Part shown: positions 33,509-46,573 of the stretch, piece by piece
Position numbering within the stretch: position 1 is the stretch's first letter
How the letters are laid out: each line of letters opens with the position of its first letter
Assembly (NCBI GenBank): GCA_023667315.1
Contig: JAMPAI010000001.1
Span: 1-64,000, forward strand
Length of the DNA stretch: 64,000 bases
Direction of reading: 5' to 3'
Source of the DNA: Ruminococcus flavefaciens
Lineage (GTDB): Bacteria > Bacteroidota > Bacteroidia > Bacteroidales > P3
Made by a program: the position numbers and the translations under genes
Notes under the pieces: model-generated
The model's database searches: none
The model's input: the letters and a program-made list of their open reading frames with translations, nothing else
Told to the model about the DNA's origin: nothing

Positions 33509-36500
33509 TTAGAAATCCGTGCTCAGCGAGAAGTAGAACACCGGCTTCTTGTGCACCAGGCCGTTTTCCACGCCCCAGGCCAGGTCGCCGCGCAGGAAAT
33601 AGCCCAACACCTGCATGCGCAGGCCGAAGCCGAAGCCGCCTACGATCGGGTTCGCGTCCTTGTCGAGCACTACGGTGAGCTTGCCGTCCTCGATGGTCTT
33701 CTTGTAGAACAGGTTGTCTTTCGACCAGGGGTTCCATCCGCTCCAGGCGCTGCCTATGTCGCCGAAGAAGATAAGCTGCAGGTGCCGCAGGAACGACGAC
33801 TGCACCGGCCGGGGCGAGAGCACCTGCATGAACGGAAAGCGTATCTCGCTGTTGATTACCGCGAAGGTGTTGCCGTTGCGTATGTTCTGGTGGAACCCCC
33901 GCATATTGGTAGCCAGGGTCTGGTAGGCGTAGTTCTGGTTGGGGTCGGTTTCCACGTCGCGGTTGAATTTGGCGCCCACCCAGCCATCCACGCCGCCCAT
34001 GTAATAGCACAGTTTCTGCTGGCCGAACGAGGTGGAGAAGGCGATGCGGTTCGCCCAGATAAGGTTCTTGTACAGCCGACGGTAATCCCGGAAATCCACC
34101 CCGAATACGAACAGGTTCTGATGGTTGTTCAGCACTCCCTGGTAGTATTCCAGCCACACCTTTCCGCGCGTTCCGAAATAGATGTTCTGCGTGATGAAAC
34201 GGCTGTGGTCATAGACCCATTCCCCCTTGAGGCCCACCCGCATCTCGCGCCGGGTCTTGGCGGTGAGGCTCAGGTAGTCGATGGCCTGGTAGATGGTGCG
34301 GTCGTAGCGCCCGAACACCGTGCCCCGCAGCGAGGACACGGGCGAGAGCGGGTACTTGGCGATGTAGTACGCGTCGTAGGTGTTCTGCTTGTAGGGATAG
34401 TAGGTGTTGTCGTTGAGGTTCGACATGTGCAGCACCAGCTGGTGCCCCAGGCGGCGTTCCAGATACTCGTAGCTGAATAGGTATTCGGTGCTGGAGAAGT
34501 CGAGCGAGAAGGCGAAGCCCCCGATCAGGCGGTGGTTCTCCATGAGGTCCGAGATCGAGATCTGCGTGAACCCGCTGGCGGCGGCGTTCAGGTAAAGCGG
34601 CGTCTGGCTGTTGGTGAAGGCCTGGTAGCAGGCGTTCAGGTAGTTGAACCCCAACTGGGCCGTGGAGGAGTTTACCGAATATTCCACCTCGTACATATGC
34701 TGCTTGGGCGGAATCTTGGGATAGGCCGAAGCCGTGTCATCCTCGCGTATGGAGGCCATCAGCGCCGCCAGGGCTGCCGAATCCGAAAGCGGAACCCAGG
34801 CCGCTTCGCCTTTTTCCACGCCCAAAACCTTGCGGTAGGCGGCCTCGGCCTGCGCCAGGGCAGGATTGTCTGCAAGCACCGCCGAATCGCCCGGCAGGAG
34901 GCTTAGAAAGCGTGCCGAATCGCCCGCCTTACCCCGACCCGAATCCACGGCCAGCAGTCCGGCCCGTTGCAGCAGCCACAGGTCGTAGGCGGTAAGCGGC
35001 GGGTTGTCCTGCGGCCCGGCGTTGCGCAGCGAGAACACGCGCTTCTGGCTGGCCTGCAGCAGCCGTGCCGCCTCGCCGTCCTTCTGTTCCTCGGCCGCGC
35101 GCCTTAGGCTGTCCTGGTAGGCGATGCGCGCCGCCTTCCTGCGTTCCTTCTCCCACAGGGCCGCCTTGAACCTGGAGGGCGTGGCCGGCGCGTTCTCCAC
35201 CTGGTCGGGCAGCAGGTTGCCGGCCTGCCCCTCGCTCAGCGTGTAGAATCCCTTGCGGTTGGGCTTGCGCTGTACCCGCGCGTATTCGCCCCGCCGTTCC
35301 GACAGGCCGAAGTGCTCCAGCCCCGGCTCGAAATCGGTAACGATGCCGCTGTTAAAGGTGTTGCGGTAGTGTATGGCGGTGTCGATGTGCGAGATCGTCT
35401 TGCCCAGCTGCCCCAAGGCCAGGTTGGTCTGCCCGTACAGGTTGCTGGTAAAGACAAGCTGCCCGTTTTGGCGCACCTGCGGCAGGCGCAGCAACGTGCG
35501 CGCGTCTTCGTCCGTCATGGCGAACAGCCGTTCGCCGCCCTCCTTCAGGTCGTAGGCAAAGAGGTTGGTTCCGTTGGCGAACGAGGGCGCCACCTCGAAC
35601 TTCTCGCCCTTCTTTATGCTGTCGTTCGGCCGGTTCGACGAAAACACCAGCAGGTCGGTGCCCGGCACGAAAACCGGGTCGTAGTCGTCGTACAGGTCGT
35701 AGGTGAGCCGTTGCCGCGTGCCCGCCCCCAGGCGGAACAGGTAGATGTCGGGATAACCGTTGTTGGTGGCGCCCAGGGCGATGCTGCGTCCGTCGGGCGA
35801 GAACGAGAAGGAGTTCACCTTGTCGAACATGTCTAAGTAATAGCGCATCGTGTTGCGCTTGACCGCCCGGTACTTGAAATTCCCCTTCTTGTTGCGCTCT
35901 ATGTCATACACAATCAGCGTGGTGCGCCCTTTCTCTTCGGTCATTATGCCCAGCCTGTTCCCGTCGGGATGGAAGCACAGCAGCGGGAACGAGTAGTCGG
36001 GATTGTCGTTGATGGCCGCCCCGGTGCGGTAAATGCAGTGGCGGCGCGCGCCCTGCGAGGATTGCAGGTACGCCTTGGCGCGCCCCAGGTTGTTCGACAC
36101 GAAGGCCGCCTCCTTGCCCCCGTCGTTCAGCACGAAACGCTGGTACACGCGGTCGGGCTGGCCCGTGCGCGGCACCTTGACTTCGGGAACCGCGCTGTCG
36201 GCGTGGGAAACGCCCGAATACAGCTTAAGGTAGAATTCTCTCCACTGGTTCATCACCTCCTTGAACGAGGCGTTGAAGGCCACGCTGAACGTCTTGTTGA
36301 GCCTCTTCTCGCGCGAGACCACGCGGATGCAGCGCGTAACGGCATCCGCCCCGAAGGTCTGTTCGATGAAGTACCAGAACGAGTGTCCGGCAAATTCGGC
36401 TTCCTCGCCCTCCAGCCCCCAGAAATACCTGAAGTCCTTCTGCCTTACGGAGGCCGCCATACGCTCGTCCAGTTCCTCGTCCCAGCCGCGCCCCAGGTAG

Positions 36501-37087
36501 GAGGCCAGCCCCGAGGAGAACCAGCGCGGCAGGTCCATCACATACGAATTGCGGTACTGCGCGCCCACCTTGGCGCCCGTAATGGCCTGCGACACCAGCA
36601 TCTCGGCCATGCCCCGGCGTATCTGCCGCTCGAAATCGAGGTAGTCGCCCTCGAAATAAAGGAATACCTTGTTGTCCAGGAAACGCGTAACGCCGCCCTT
36701 GTTGGCGTTCGATTCGGAAGCCTCGTCCAGATAGCCTATGTTGCTCTGCTTAAGGTCGGTAAGGCGGTTGAACACGATGAACCGCAGCCCCGCCGCGGCC
36801 TGCACGCCCGCCTTTTCCTCCATCTCGTGCAGGTGGTTCTGCACGTAGTTGGCCGTGTAGAGGGCCAGGTTCTTGCCCTGGTTGGTAAAATAGACGTCAA
36901 AGCCGTCGAAACGGTAGTACATCCAGATGAACCTGTCGTACTGCACCCGCTTGCGGCCGAAACTCTGCTCGCTGCCCGTGTAGAACTGGGCGAACGAAAA
37001 CGGGCAGAGGAACAATAAAAAAACGGCAAAAAAAGCCTTCCGCCACCCTTGCGGGCAAACATCCGAGCCTTTCTTGCCGTTTTCCAT
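33509..37087 (-). CDS. Outer-membrane protein: peptidase-MA-like, TolB-like propeller and C-terminal beta-barrel
   Basis: A 1192-residue exported protein with a signal peptide ending near SFAQ. Three parts can be seen. Residues about 35-300 resemble the peptidase-MA fold, with DLPRWFSSGLASYLGRGWDE as the usual xWFxEGLAxY region, but the HExxH position reads GMAEMLV, so it is probably inactive. Residues about 300-650 are PD40/TolB-like blades (SFSPDGRSIALG). The last about 400 residues alternate aromatic strands and end in FYFSLSTDF, a BamA-type barrel ending in Phe. Function unknown; it may be an outer-membrane insertase-like or surface-assembly protein. It is followed after about 50 nt of compact sequence by sufD on the other strand. 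Confidence 0.8.
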   Translation of the reverse strand: MENGKKGSDVCPQGWRKAFFAVFLLFLCPFSFAQFYTGSEQSFGRKRVQYDRFIWMYYRFDGFDVYFTNQGKNLALYTANYVQNHLHEMEEKAGVQAAAGLRFIVFNRLTDLKQSNIGYLDEASESNANKGGVTRFLDNKVFLYFEGDYLDFERQIRRGMAEMLVSQAITGAKVGAQYRNSYVMDLPRWFSSGLASYLGRGWDEELDERMAASVRQKDFRYFWGLEGEEAEFAGHSFWYFIEQTFGADAVTRCIRVVSREKRLNKTFSVAFNASFKEVMNQWREFYLKLYSGVSHADSAVPEVKVPRTGQPDRVYQRFVLNDGGKEAAFVSNNLGRAKAYLQSSQGARRHCIYRTGAAINDNPDYSFPLLCFHPDGNRLGIMTEEKGRTTLIVYDIERNKKGNFKYRAVKRNTMRYYLDMFDKVNSFSFSPDGRSIALGATNNGYPDIYLFRLGAGTRQRLTYDLYDDYDPVFVPGTDLLVFSSNRPNDSIKKGEKFEVAPSFANGTNLFAYDLKEGGERLFAMTDEDARTLLRLPQVRQNGQLVFTSNLYGQTNLALGQLGKTISHIDTAIHYRNTFNSGIVTDFEPGLEHFGLSERRGEYARVQRKPNRKGFYTLSEGQAGNLLPDQVENAPATPSRFKAALWEKERRKAARIAYQDSLRRAAEEQKDGEAARLLQASQKRVFSLRNAGPQDNPPLTAYDLWLLQRAGLLAVDSGRGKAGDSARFLSLLPGDSAVLADNPALAQAEAAYRKVLGVEKGEAAWVPLSDSAALAALMASIREDDTASAYPKIPPKQHMYEVEYSVNSSTAQLGFNYLNACYQAFTNSQTPLYLNAAASGFTQISISDLMENHRLIGGFAFSLDFSSTEYLFSYEYLERRLGHQLVLHMSNLNDNTYYPYKQNTYDAYYIAKYPLSPVSSLRGTVFGRYDRTIYQAIDYLSLTAKTRREMRVGLKGEWVYDHSRFITQNIYFGTRGKVWLEYYQGVLNNHQNLFVFGVDFRDYRRLYKNLIWANRIAFSTSFGQQKLCYYMGGVDGWVGAKFNRDVETDPNQNYAYQTLATNMRGFHQNIRNGNTFAVINSEIRFPFMQVLSPRPVQSSFLRHLQLIFFGDIGSAWSGWNPWSKDNLFYKKTIEDGKLTVVLDKDANPIVGGFGFGLRMQVLGYFLRGDLAWGVENGLVHKKPVFYFSLSTDF

Positions 37088-37100
37088 TAAAGAAGGAAGC

Positions 37101-38732
37101 TTACAGTTGAGGGCCGGCGGCCACCAGGCGCTTGCCTTCTTCGGTATCGGTAAAGTTCTCGAAATTCTTGATGAACTTCGCGCCCAGCTCGCGGGCGGCC
37201 TTGTCCCAATCGGCAGGATTTGCCCAGAGGTTGCGCGGGTTCAGGATCTTGGCGTCCACCCCGTTCACCGCCTTGGGTACGGCCAGGTTGAATACCGGGA
37301 TTTTCTCGGTTTCGGCCTTGTCTAAGGAGCCGTCGAGAATGGCGTTGATGATGGCGCGTGTGGAGGGGATGTCGATACGCCTGCCCACTCCGTAGGGGCC
37401 TCCGATCCAGCCGGTGTTCACCAGGTAGGCGGTGGAGCCGTGCTGTTTCATCTTCTTGACCAGCTCGCGGGCATACACCGTGGGGTGCAGCAGCAGGAAG
37501 GCCGCGCCGAAGCAGGACGAGAAGGTGGGGGTGGGTTCCTTGATGCCGCGTTCGGTACCGGCCACCTTGGCGGTGTAGCCGCTCAGGAACTGGTACTGGG
37601 TCTGGTCGGGGTCAAGGCGCGAAACGGGAGGCAGCACGCCGAAGGCGTCGGCGGTAAGGAAGATCACCTTAGAGGGATGACCGCCCTTGGAAACCGGCTT
37701 CACGATATTGTTGATGTGGTAGATGGGATACGAAACGCGGGTGTTTTCGGTCTTGGATGCGTCGTCGTAGTCGATCTTGCCCGTCTTGGGGTCGAACACC
37801 ACGTTTTCCAGAAGCGCGTCGCGCTTGATGGCGCCGAAGATGTCGGGTTCGTTTTCCTTGGAGAGGTGGATGCACTTGGCGTAGCAGCCGCCCTCGAAGT
37901 TGAACACGCCTTCGTCGTCCCAGCCGTGTTCGTCGTCGCCGATAAGCTGACGCTTGGGGTCGGTCGAAAGGGTGGTCTTGCCCGTGCCCGAAAGGCCGAA
38001 GAAGATGGCCGTGTCGCCGTCCTTGCCCATGTTGGCCGAGCAGTGCATGGCCGCCATGCCCTTGAGGGGCAGGAAGTAGTTCATCACCGAGAAGAAACCC
38101 TTCTTCATTTCGCCCCCGTACCAGGTGCCGCCGATAACGGCCCTTCTCTCATCGAGGTTAAAGGCCACATAGACCTCGCTGTTCATGCCTTCGGCCTTGT
38201 AGTCGGGGTAGGTGGTCTTGCAGGCGTTGAGCATCACAAAGTCGGGCTTGAAGTTCTTGAGATCCTCTTCGGTGGGGCGGATAAACATGTTCTTGGCGAA
38301 GTGAGCCTGCCAGGCCACTTCCGTAACGATACGGATGCACAGGCGGCTGTTGGGGTTGGCGCCCACGTAACCGTCCTGCACGTACAGTTTCTTGTTCGAC
38401 AGTTCCTTGCCGGAGTTGTCGTAGAGTTTCTTCCACAGTTCGGGCGAGATGGGCTTGTTGTCGGAACCCTTGCGGCCTTCCTGCGCCCACCACACGTTCT
38501 TTTCCGAAGCCGGGTTGCGCACGATGTATTTGTCTTTGGGCGAACGGCCGGTAAAGATGCCGGTATCCACCGTCATGGCGCCGGTTTCGGTAAGGTAGCA
38601 GCGGTCGAATCCTTCCAGACCGGGAGCGGATTCATGTTTGAAAAGCTCCTCGTAAGGCAGGTTGTAGAAAATTTCCTTGGTGCCGGCAATGCCGTAGCTT
38701 TCCAGGTCTTTTAACAATTGTTGCTTTTCCAT
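37101..38732 (-). CDS. pckA: Phosphoenolpyruvate carboxykinase (ATP)
   Basis: A 543-residue enzyme interconverting oxaloacetate and phosphoenolpyruvate with CO2 and ATP/ADP. The kinase-1a P-loop is [12 protein letters not shown], followed by the metal-binding [21 protein letters not shown]. The substrate-binding end [23 protein letters not shown] is intact. In anaerobic Bacteroidetes it usually runs in the carboxylating direction, making ATP and oxaloacetate on the way to succinate. It stands between the outer-membrane gene at 33509 and a Gate-domain transporter, with a -7-like box at 38804-38811. Confidence 0.97.
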   Translation of the reverse strand: MEKQQLLKDLESYGIAGTKEIFYNLPYEELFKHESAPGLEGFDRCYLTETGAMTVDTGIFTGRSPKDKYIVRNPASEKNVWWAQEGRKGSDNKPISPELWKKLYDNSGKELSNKKLYVQDGYVGANPNSRLCIRIVTEVAWQAHFAKNMFIRPTEEDLKNFKPDFVMLNACKTTYPDYKAEGMNSEVYVAFNLDERRAVIGGTWYGGEMKKGFFSVMNYFLPLKGMAAMHCSANMGKDGDTAIFFGLSGTGKTTLSTDPKRQLIGDDEHGWDDEGVFNFEGGCYAKCIHLSKENEPDIFGAIKRDALLENVVFDPKTGKIDYDDASKTENTRVSYPIYHINNIVKPVSKGGHPSKVIFLTADAFGVLPPVSRLDPDQTQYQFLSGYTAKVAGTERGIKEPTPTFSSCFGAAFLLLHPTVYARELVKKMKQHGSTAYLVNTGWIGGPYGVGRRIDIPSTRAIINAILDGSLDKAETEKIPVFNLAVPKAVNGVDAKILNPRNLWANPADWDKAARELGAKFIKNFENFTDTEEGKRLVAAGPQL

Positions 38733-38791
38733 GTCTGTATTTGTTTTTGCGTTTTCTGTTTTTTACCTGTTCGCCGCGCACGGCGTCCGGG

Positions 38792-39940
38792 CTAAAAAAC
38801 AAGCGAAAATAATAAATAAAACAGATGGGCGGAAATCCCCGCGCAGAGACCGCCTATGGTGTGCGCACCGATGGCCTTGGGAACCAGGTTGCGGTAGCCG
38901 AGCGAGTCGAGCATGGCCGAGTGGGTGGAGAGGTAGCCGCTCCAGCACATGCCCATGGCGGTGAACACGGCGATGACGTTGTTGTCGATGAACCCCTGGG
39001 CAATGAAGGTGGGAACCAGACCCAAGGCCGCGCCCACCGCACCCAAGGCCGTGATGGGGAAGGCGATGAGTTCGGGATGCTGGAAGCCGAAGAGCCATTC
39101 GAACAAAAAGTTAACCTTTCCCGCCAGCCAGGGTAAGAGGGGTACGCCTTCGTAGGCCGCGCCCGTATAGGTGCCGCCCGCGCCGGTGCTGAAGGTAATC
39201 ATCACCACCACCGTCGAGATCACGATGACCCCCGGAATGATGGCAAGGCCTAACTGGACGCCGTCCTTGCCGCCGTCCAGAATCGCGTTGAGGCCGCGGA
39301 TGAACACGCCGCCCTCGCTCTTGAACGAGATTTTTTCCTTGTCGCCGCCCACGGCTTCCTCTTCCTTGTATTGCGGATAGGCCTTGATGATGGCCCGCTG
39401 CATGAGGCGGGTGGAGACGATGCTGCCCACGATGGCGCCCAGGAGCCCGATCACGGCTCCCGTACCGTATCCCTTGCCCACCATAAAGGCGATGACCACC
39501 AGCCCCATGCCGAAGGCCGTGCCGAAATTGGTGAGCGAAATCAATTGATACTTCTTGAAATAGCTGCTGAAGTTCTTGTCGTGCGCCAGGGATATGATGG
39601 CGGGATTGTCGCTGAGAAAGGTGAGCACCGCGCCCAAGGCCGCCACTCCGGGAAGGTTGAAGAGGGGCTTCATAAGGGGGCGGAGGATGTTCTCGAGCAG
39701 GCGGACCACGCCGAATTCGGTGAGCAGGCGGCCCAGCGCACCGGTAAGCACGGTGATGCCCATAAGGTAGAAGCAGGTGTTGAGCAGTAGGTCGTGCGCC
39801 GTCTTCATCATGGTGTTGAGCATGTTGGGCGTGCCCATGCGGCGCGCCAGAAGGCCGAACGCCAGAAAGAAAATGGCCAGGAACACCAATGCTTCGATGG
39901 TGCGCCTTGTGGTAAACTTCAGTTCTTTATATTTTTTCAT
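38792..39940 (-). CDS. Nucleoside-recognition (Gate) domain membrane protein, CD0519/CD1768-like
   Basis: A 382-residue protein with about nine hydrophobic segments. Two Gate-like halves can be seen: TGALGRLLTEFG with FLSDNPAIISLAHDKNF in the first, and IIPGVIVISTVVVMITF with THSAMLDSLGYR in the second. The pattern fits the CD0519/CD1768 family of membrane proteins, whose transported solute is not established as far as I know. A -7-like TAACTTCG box overlaps the stop codon of the upstream porin gene, suggesting separate expression. Confidence 0.8.
   Translation of the reverse strand: MKKYKELKFTTRRTIEALVFLAIFFLAFGLLARRMGTPNMLNTMMKTAHDLLLNTCFYLMGITVLTGALGRLLTEFGVVRLLENILRPLMKPLFNLPGVAALGAVLTFLSDNPAIISLAHDKNFSSYFKKYQLISLTNFGTAFGMGLVVIAFMVGKGYGTGAVIGLLGAIVGSIVSTRLMQRAIIKAYPQYKEEEAVGGDKEKISFKSEGGVFIRGLNAILDGGKDGVQLGLAIIPGVIVISTVVVMITFSTGAGGTYTGAAYEGVPLLPWLAGKVNFLFEWLFGFQHPELIAFPITALGAVGAALGLVPTFIAQGFIDNNVIAVFTAMGMCWSGYLSTHSAMLDSLGYRNLVPKAIGAHTIGGLCAGISAHLFYLLFSLVF
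38804..38811 (-). promoter_or_regulatory. Possible -7 box of pckA
   Basis: TATTTTCG on the minus strand followed by C, inside the 3' end of the upstream transporter gene and 71 nt before the pckA ATG. Confidence 0.35.
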
Positions 39941-39968
39941 GACGGAATTTTTCGCGATGGATGAATGC

Positions 39969-39976
39969 CGAAGTTA
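39969..39976 (-). promoter_or_regulatory. Possible -7 box of the Gate-domain gene
   Basis: TAACTTCG on the minus strand overlapping the porin stop codon, 28 nt before the ATG at 39940. No -33 element was seen. Confidence 0.35.
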
Positions 39977-41059
39977 TTTTCTGTCAAAGGCCCGCAGGAG
40001 CCAGGTAAAGCCCAGGGCCACGGTGTGGCTCTTGAAGTCGTCCGCGCGGTTGTTGGTGGCCCAGTAGGCATGCAGGCGGATGTCCTTGCTCTTCTTGAGG
40101 GGAAAGAATTCAGCCCCCGCGCCTATGTAGCCCGATTCACCCCCGATGCCGAGAGCCAGCGGCCCCACCAGGATGTCGTCGTTGCCGGTCTTGTTGTAGT
40201 CGAAGCCGCCCTTCACGAAGATGTTCGCGCGGTTCTTGATGTTGAAGATCAGGTTGCCGATAATCGAGAAGTCGCCGAAGAAACTGCCCTGCCCTAAGTA
40301 ATAGCGGTTCACGTAGTCGAGTTCCACCGCCAGGAACGGGGCGATGTTGAAGCGGTTGCCCAGGGCGATGTAGTTCACGAACTTGCCCTTGGCGTAGTTC
40401 ATCATGTTCACCGACCAGATGGAGCGGTAAAAGCCGTAGTTTCCGTACCAGGCTACGTTGTAGGCGTACATGTTCTGGAAGGGCTTCTCGCGGGAGGTGA
40501 AGGGCGAGTTGGTGATCTGCGCCACGATCGTGTTGCGGCCGTCGTTGGTGGTGTATTGCCCCGACACGCCCAAGGCGTAGCAGGTGATGTTCTCGTTGGC
40601 GCCCGACCAGAAATACACGTCGATGGGGGCGTAGTCGTATTCAAAGCCGCCTATGTAGACCATCTGCTTACCGGCCGAAACGCGCCAGTTGGGCGTGATG
40701 TCGTAGTCGAGGTACGCCCAGTCCACGGCATCGAAAAAGGAGGAGAAGGAGGTTACGCGGTTAAAGCGGTAGCGGAAGTGATAGGAGAATTGGTCGTTGA
40801 TGTTTCCGTTGAGCATGAAGTTGATGTACTGCCCCGAGAAAGCCGACTTGTAAGCCACGGAATCGCCCATGTCGGTGAGGTGGTTTTCCCAGTCCACCCG
40901 CACGTTGAAGTGTATGGAGATGGGTTGTTTCTTGGGGGCTGCCGGTTCAGCCTCCCGTTCCTGGACGGCATCCCCGCCTTCCCGTTCCTGCGCATGTGCA
41001 GGAGCCGCGAAGGCCATTGCAAGACATACCGCCAAAAGAAGCCGTGAACCGTATTTCAT
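39974..41059 (-). CDS. OprO/P-like outer-membrane porin
   Basis: A 361-residue protein with a signal peptide ending AHAQ (MKYGSRLLLAVCLAMAFAA...). After a short Glu/Pro linker it is made of alternating beta strands, for example WAYLDYDITPNWRVSAGKQM, which matches the phosphate-selective porin O/P pattern, and it ends in a strand FTWLLRAFDRK. It probably forms a diffusion pore; the solute is unknown. I chose the ATG at 41059 because an earlier in-frame ATG at 41089 gives a poorer signal peptide and a -7 box lies between them. Confidence 0.8.
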   Translation of the reverse strand: MKYGSRLLLAVCLAMAFAAPAHAQEREGGDAVQEREAEPAAPKKQPISIHFNVRVDWENHLTDMGDSVAYKSAFSGQYINFMLNGNINDQFSYHFRYRFNRVTSFSSFFDAVDWAYLDYDITPNWRVSAGKQMVYIGGFEYDYAPIDVYFWSGANENITCYALGVSGQYTTNDGRNTIVAQITNSPFTSREKPFQNMYAYNVAWYGNYGFYRSIWSVNMMNYAKGKFVNYIALGNRFNIAPFLAVELDYVNRYYLGQGSFFGDFSIIGNLIFNIKNRANIFVKGGFDYNKTGNDDILVGPLALGIGGESGYIGAGAEFFPLKKSKDIRLHAYWATNNRADDFKSHTVALGFTWLLRAFDRK

Positions 41060-41065
41060 AGAGTC

Positions 41066-41075
41066 CGCGAAGGTA
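41066..41075 (-). promoter_or_regulatory. -7 box TACCTTCGCG directly before the porin start
   Basis: The minus strand reads TACCTTCG followed by CG; its last G is 8 nt before the ATG at 41059. A transcript started here would be leaderless or nearly so. Confidence 0.5.
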
Positions 41076-41095
41076 TCCCGAAAAAACATGACGCG

Positions 41096-42037
41096 CTATT
41101 TGATGTTTTCAAAACCGTTTCCGAACACGCCCAAGGCATTGGTAACGCTCATAAAGGCGTTGGGGTCTATGTCCTTGATGCGTTTCATGAGCGGCTGCAG
41201 CTCGTACTTGCGCACCACCACCAGCAGCACGCGGGTTTCCTTCTTGCTGTAGTAGCCCTCGGCGTTCAAGAGCGTAACGCCCCGGTTCTTCTCGTTCGAG
41301 ATCATGTCGGCGATGGCCTCGTACTGCCTGGAGTTTATCAGCAGCTGAACGCTCGAGCGGCTTCCCAGCACCAACAGGTCGATGGTGTAGGAGGTGACCC
41401 CCATCGTGACGAAGCCGTAGAGCACCACGCGTATGGAATCGACCACGCTGTGTCCGTTAAAGTAGTGGAACACGATAAAGGACGACGATATGATGAAGAT
41501 GTCGCACCACAGGATCACGCGGCCCGGGCCCACGTTGCGGAATTTGGACACGATGAGCGCCACGATGTCGGTGCCGCCGGTGCTGCCGCCATAGTTGAAG
41601 GCCGTTCCGATCGAGATTCCGATGAGCACGCCGCCCAGGATGGCCGAAAACAGCTTGTCATCGGCCAGGATGGGGGTGCGGATGATGCCCGTCCACAGCG
41701 AGATGAAGAGCGAAAGCCCCACAATGGCCCAGATGGTCTTGAACCCGAAGCCCTTGCCGAGAATCTTGATGCCGATAAGCAGCAGCACGGCGTTGATGAC
41801 GAACGCGCTCGCCGCCACCGGAATGGTCTTGCCCGTGGCGTAGAAAAGCAGGGTGGAGATACCGTTCACGCCCCCGCTCACGATTTCGGAATTGATGATG
41901 AACGTAACCAGCCCCAGGGCATACAGGCAGAGGCTGAGCGTGATCATGACGTAGCTCTTTACCTCGCGGCGCAGCAGCTTGGGGTCGGTGGGAATGCTTT
42001 TCTTAACGTAAGCGACGGCTTTTCCAAAGATATTCAT
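41096..42037 (-). CDS. YitT family membrane protein (DUF161 + DUF2179)
   Basis: A 313-residue protein with about five membrane segments containing the YitT patterns GGVNGISTLLFYATGK and NYGGSTGGTDIVALIVSKF. A cytoplasmic C-terminal DUF2179 domain follows (NEKNRGVTLLNAEGYYSKKETRVLLVVVRK, here read in two pieces). The family is common and of unknown transport function. It begins 14 nt after the DUF4834 gene, likely in one transcript. Confidence 0.9.
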   Translation of the reverse strand: MNIFGKAVAYVKKSIPTDPKLLRREVKSYVMITLSLCLYALGLVTFIINSEIVSGGVNGISTLLFYATGKTIPVAASAFVINAVLLLIGIKILGKGFGFKTIWAIVGLSLFISLWTGIIRTPILADDKLFSAILGGVLIGISIGTAFNYGGSTGGTDIVALIVSKFRNVGPGRVILWCDIFIISSSFIVFHYFNGHSVVDSIRVVLYGFVTMGVTSYTIDLLVLGSRSSVQLLINSRQYEAIADMISNEKNRGVTLLNAEGYYSKKETRVLLVVVRKYELQPLMKRIKDIDPNAFMSVTNALGVFGNGFENIK

Positions 42038-42051
42038 GGTGAACAGATGCT

Positions 42052-42333
42052 TTATTCGTTGTCGGGTTTCTCCGGTGCCTCCGGGTCGTCCAGCTCCTCG
42101 TATTCCACATATTCGGAATCGGGAACGTTGTTGCCGGGGCGTATGTCTTTCATTTCCTGCCGGGGAGGCACGTAGTCGATGCTTACCGAGCCTTCGGGCT
42201 TACGCTTGGGTTCTTCAGGCCTTTGCCGGCCGAAAAGGCCGGAGAAAGGAAAGAAGATCCCGCCGATCAGCCGCAGGAAGAAGCCCGCGAGCAGGAGGAT
42301 GCCCAGCACCAGAAAAAGCAGGAACGCAATCAT
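42052..42333 (-). CDS. DUF4834 family small membrane protein
   Basis: A 93-residue protein with one N-terminal membrane segment (residues 1-30, very Leu/Phe-rich) and an acidic, charged tail rich in Glu, Asp and Pro. Length and layout fit DUF4834, a small Bacteroidetes-specific family of unknown function. It lies between rpmH and the YitT gene on the same strand. Confidence 0.7.
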   Translation of the reverse strand: MIAFLLFLVLGILLLAGFFLRLIGGIFFPFSGLFGRQRPEEPKRKPEGSVSIDYVPPRQEMKDIRPGNNVPDSEYVEYEELDDPEAPEKPDNE

Positions 42334-42424
42334 GTGTATCGGTTTCTTTCAAAAAAAAATTCTGCCCTTCCCTTAAGCGGAACGAACAGAATTCTTAACA
42401 AAAACGAGCCGTGAGGTCGTTTTA

Positions 42425-42571
42425 CTATCTCTCATCGGAAACAGTTAAACGAACGCGTCCCTTAGCCCGACGGGCGGCCAATACACGACGACCGTTGGCG
42501 GTGGACATTCTTTCGCGAAATCCGTGTTTGTTGACACGCTTGCGGCGGTGGGGTTGAAAAGTACGTTTCAT
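42425..42571 (-). CDS. rpmH: 50S ribosomal protein L34
   Basis: A 48-residue, strongly basic protein, beginning [18 protein letters not shown] and continuing [19 protein letters not shown], an unmistakable L34. The C-terminus has a short extension (VRLTVSDER) beyond the core. It has its own promoter about 100 nt upstream. The usual bacterial neighbour rnpA does not follow here; DUF4834 does. Confidence 0.97.
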   Translation of the reverse strand: MKRTFQPHRRKRVNKHGFRERMSTANGRRVLAARRAKGRVRLTVSDER

Positions 42572-42668
42572 TTCTATCGCTTATTACTGTTATACAAAAC
42601 TGAAAACCTGCATTTTATCGCTTCACAAACCCCTTCGGGAGAGCCTGTTCCACGGCAAAAACAGAGGG

Positions 42669-42698
42669 CAAAGGTACAAAAATTCGCAGATAAACAAA
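42669..42698 (-). promoter_or_regulatory. Promoter of rpmH
   Basis: On the minus strand TTTG (42698-42695) is followed after 18 nt by TACCTTTG (42676-42669), close to the Bacteroidetes consensus. It predicts a leader of about 90 nt before the rpmH ATG, long for this window. The rest of the gap 42572-42853 holds this leader and the nifJ terminator. Confidence 0.6.
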
Positions 42699-42801
42699 AG
42701 TCCGCAACGGAGAATGCTTTCCAGTTTCCATTCCATACCTGCGCACTCGCCCGAAAATGCATCATCGACAGCGCGCCTCGGCACAAATCACCTTATAACG
42801 A

Positions 42802-42831
42802 AAAAAGCCGAAGCTCACGCTTCGGCTTTTT
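42802..42831. terminator. Intrinsic terminator after nifJ
   Basis: A perfect 13-bp stem (AAAAAGCCGAAGC pairing with GCTTCGGCTTTTT) and TCAC loop, with a T-run on the minus strand, 22 nt past the nifJ stop codon. The stem ends are A/T-rich on both sides, so it could work in either direction. Confidence 0.93.
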
Positions 42832-42853
42832 CTATTGCAATCCGTGAAACGGA

Positions 42854-46408
<3,555 letters not shown>

Positions 46409-46451
46409 GATTATAAGGTTTATGCTTTTGTTTTTCTGCGGTACAAACGCG

Positions 46452-46459
46452 CAAAGGTA
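46452..46459 (-). promoter_or_regulatory. -7 box of nifJ
   Basis: TACCTTTG on the minus strand followed by CGCG, 43 nt before the ATG at 46408. It lies between that ATG and the longer in-frame start, supporting the shorter protein. Confidence 0.55.
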
Positions 46460-46523
46460 CATTTTTACAGCCAATTTTGAAACAGGAAACAAGCTTGAAC
46501 CTTTTCGTCTATCCGAACTGGAA

Positions 46524-46555
46524 TTTGTATATACGGTATATATGAATTAACTTTG
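46524..46555 (+). promoter_or_regulatory. Full promoter with perfect palindromic operator, RHH/RelE locus
   Basis: TTTG (46524-46527) and TAACTTTG (46548-46555) are separated by 20 nt, a full Bacteroidetes promoter. Between them TATATAC at 46528-46534 and GTATATA at 46536-46542 form a perfect 7-bp inverted repeat around one G. This is a strong candidate binding site for the ribbon-helix-helix antitoxin. Confidence 0.82.
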
Positions 46556-46573
46556 CGGAAATATCGAAACGTT

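Noticed and set aside
33509-37087. Active gluzincin protease
   Set aside because: The HExxH zinc-binding motif is absent at the expected position.
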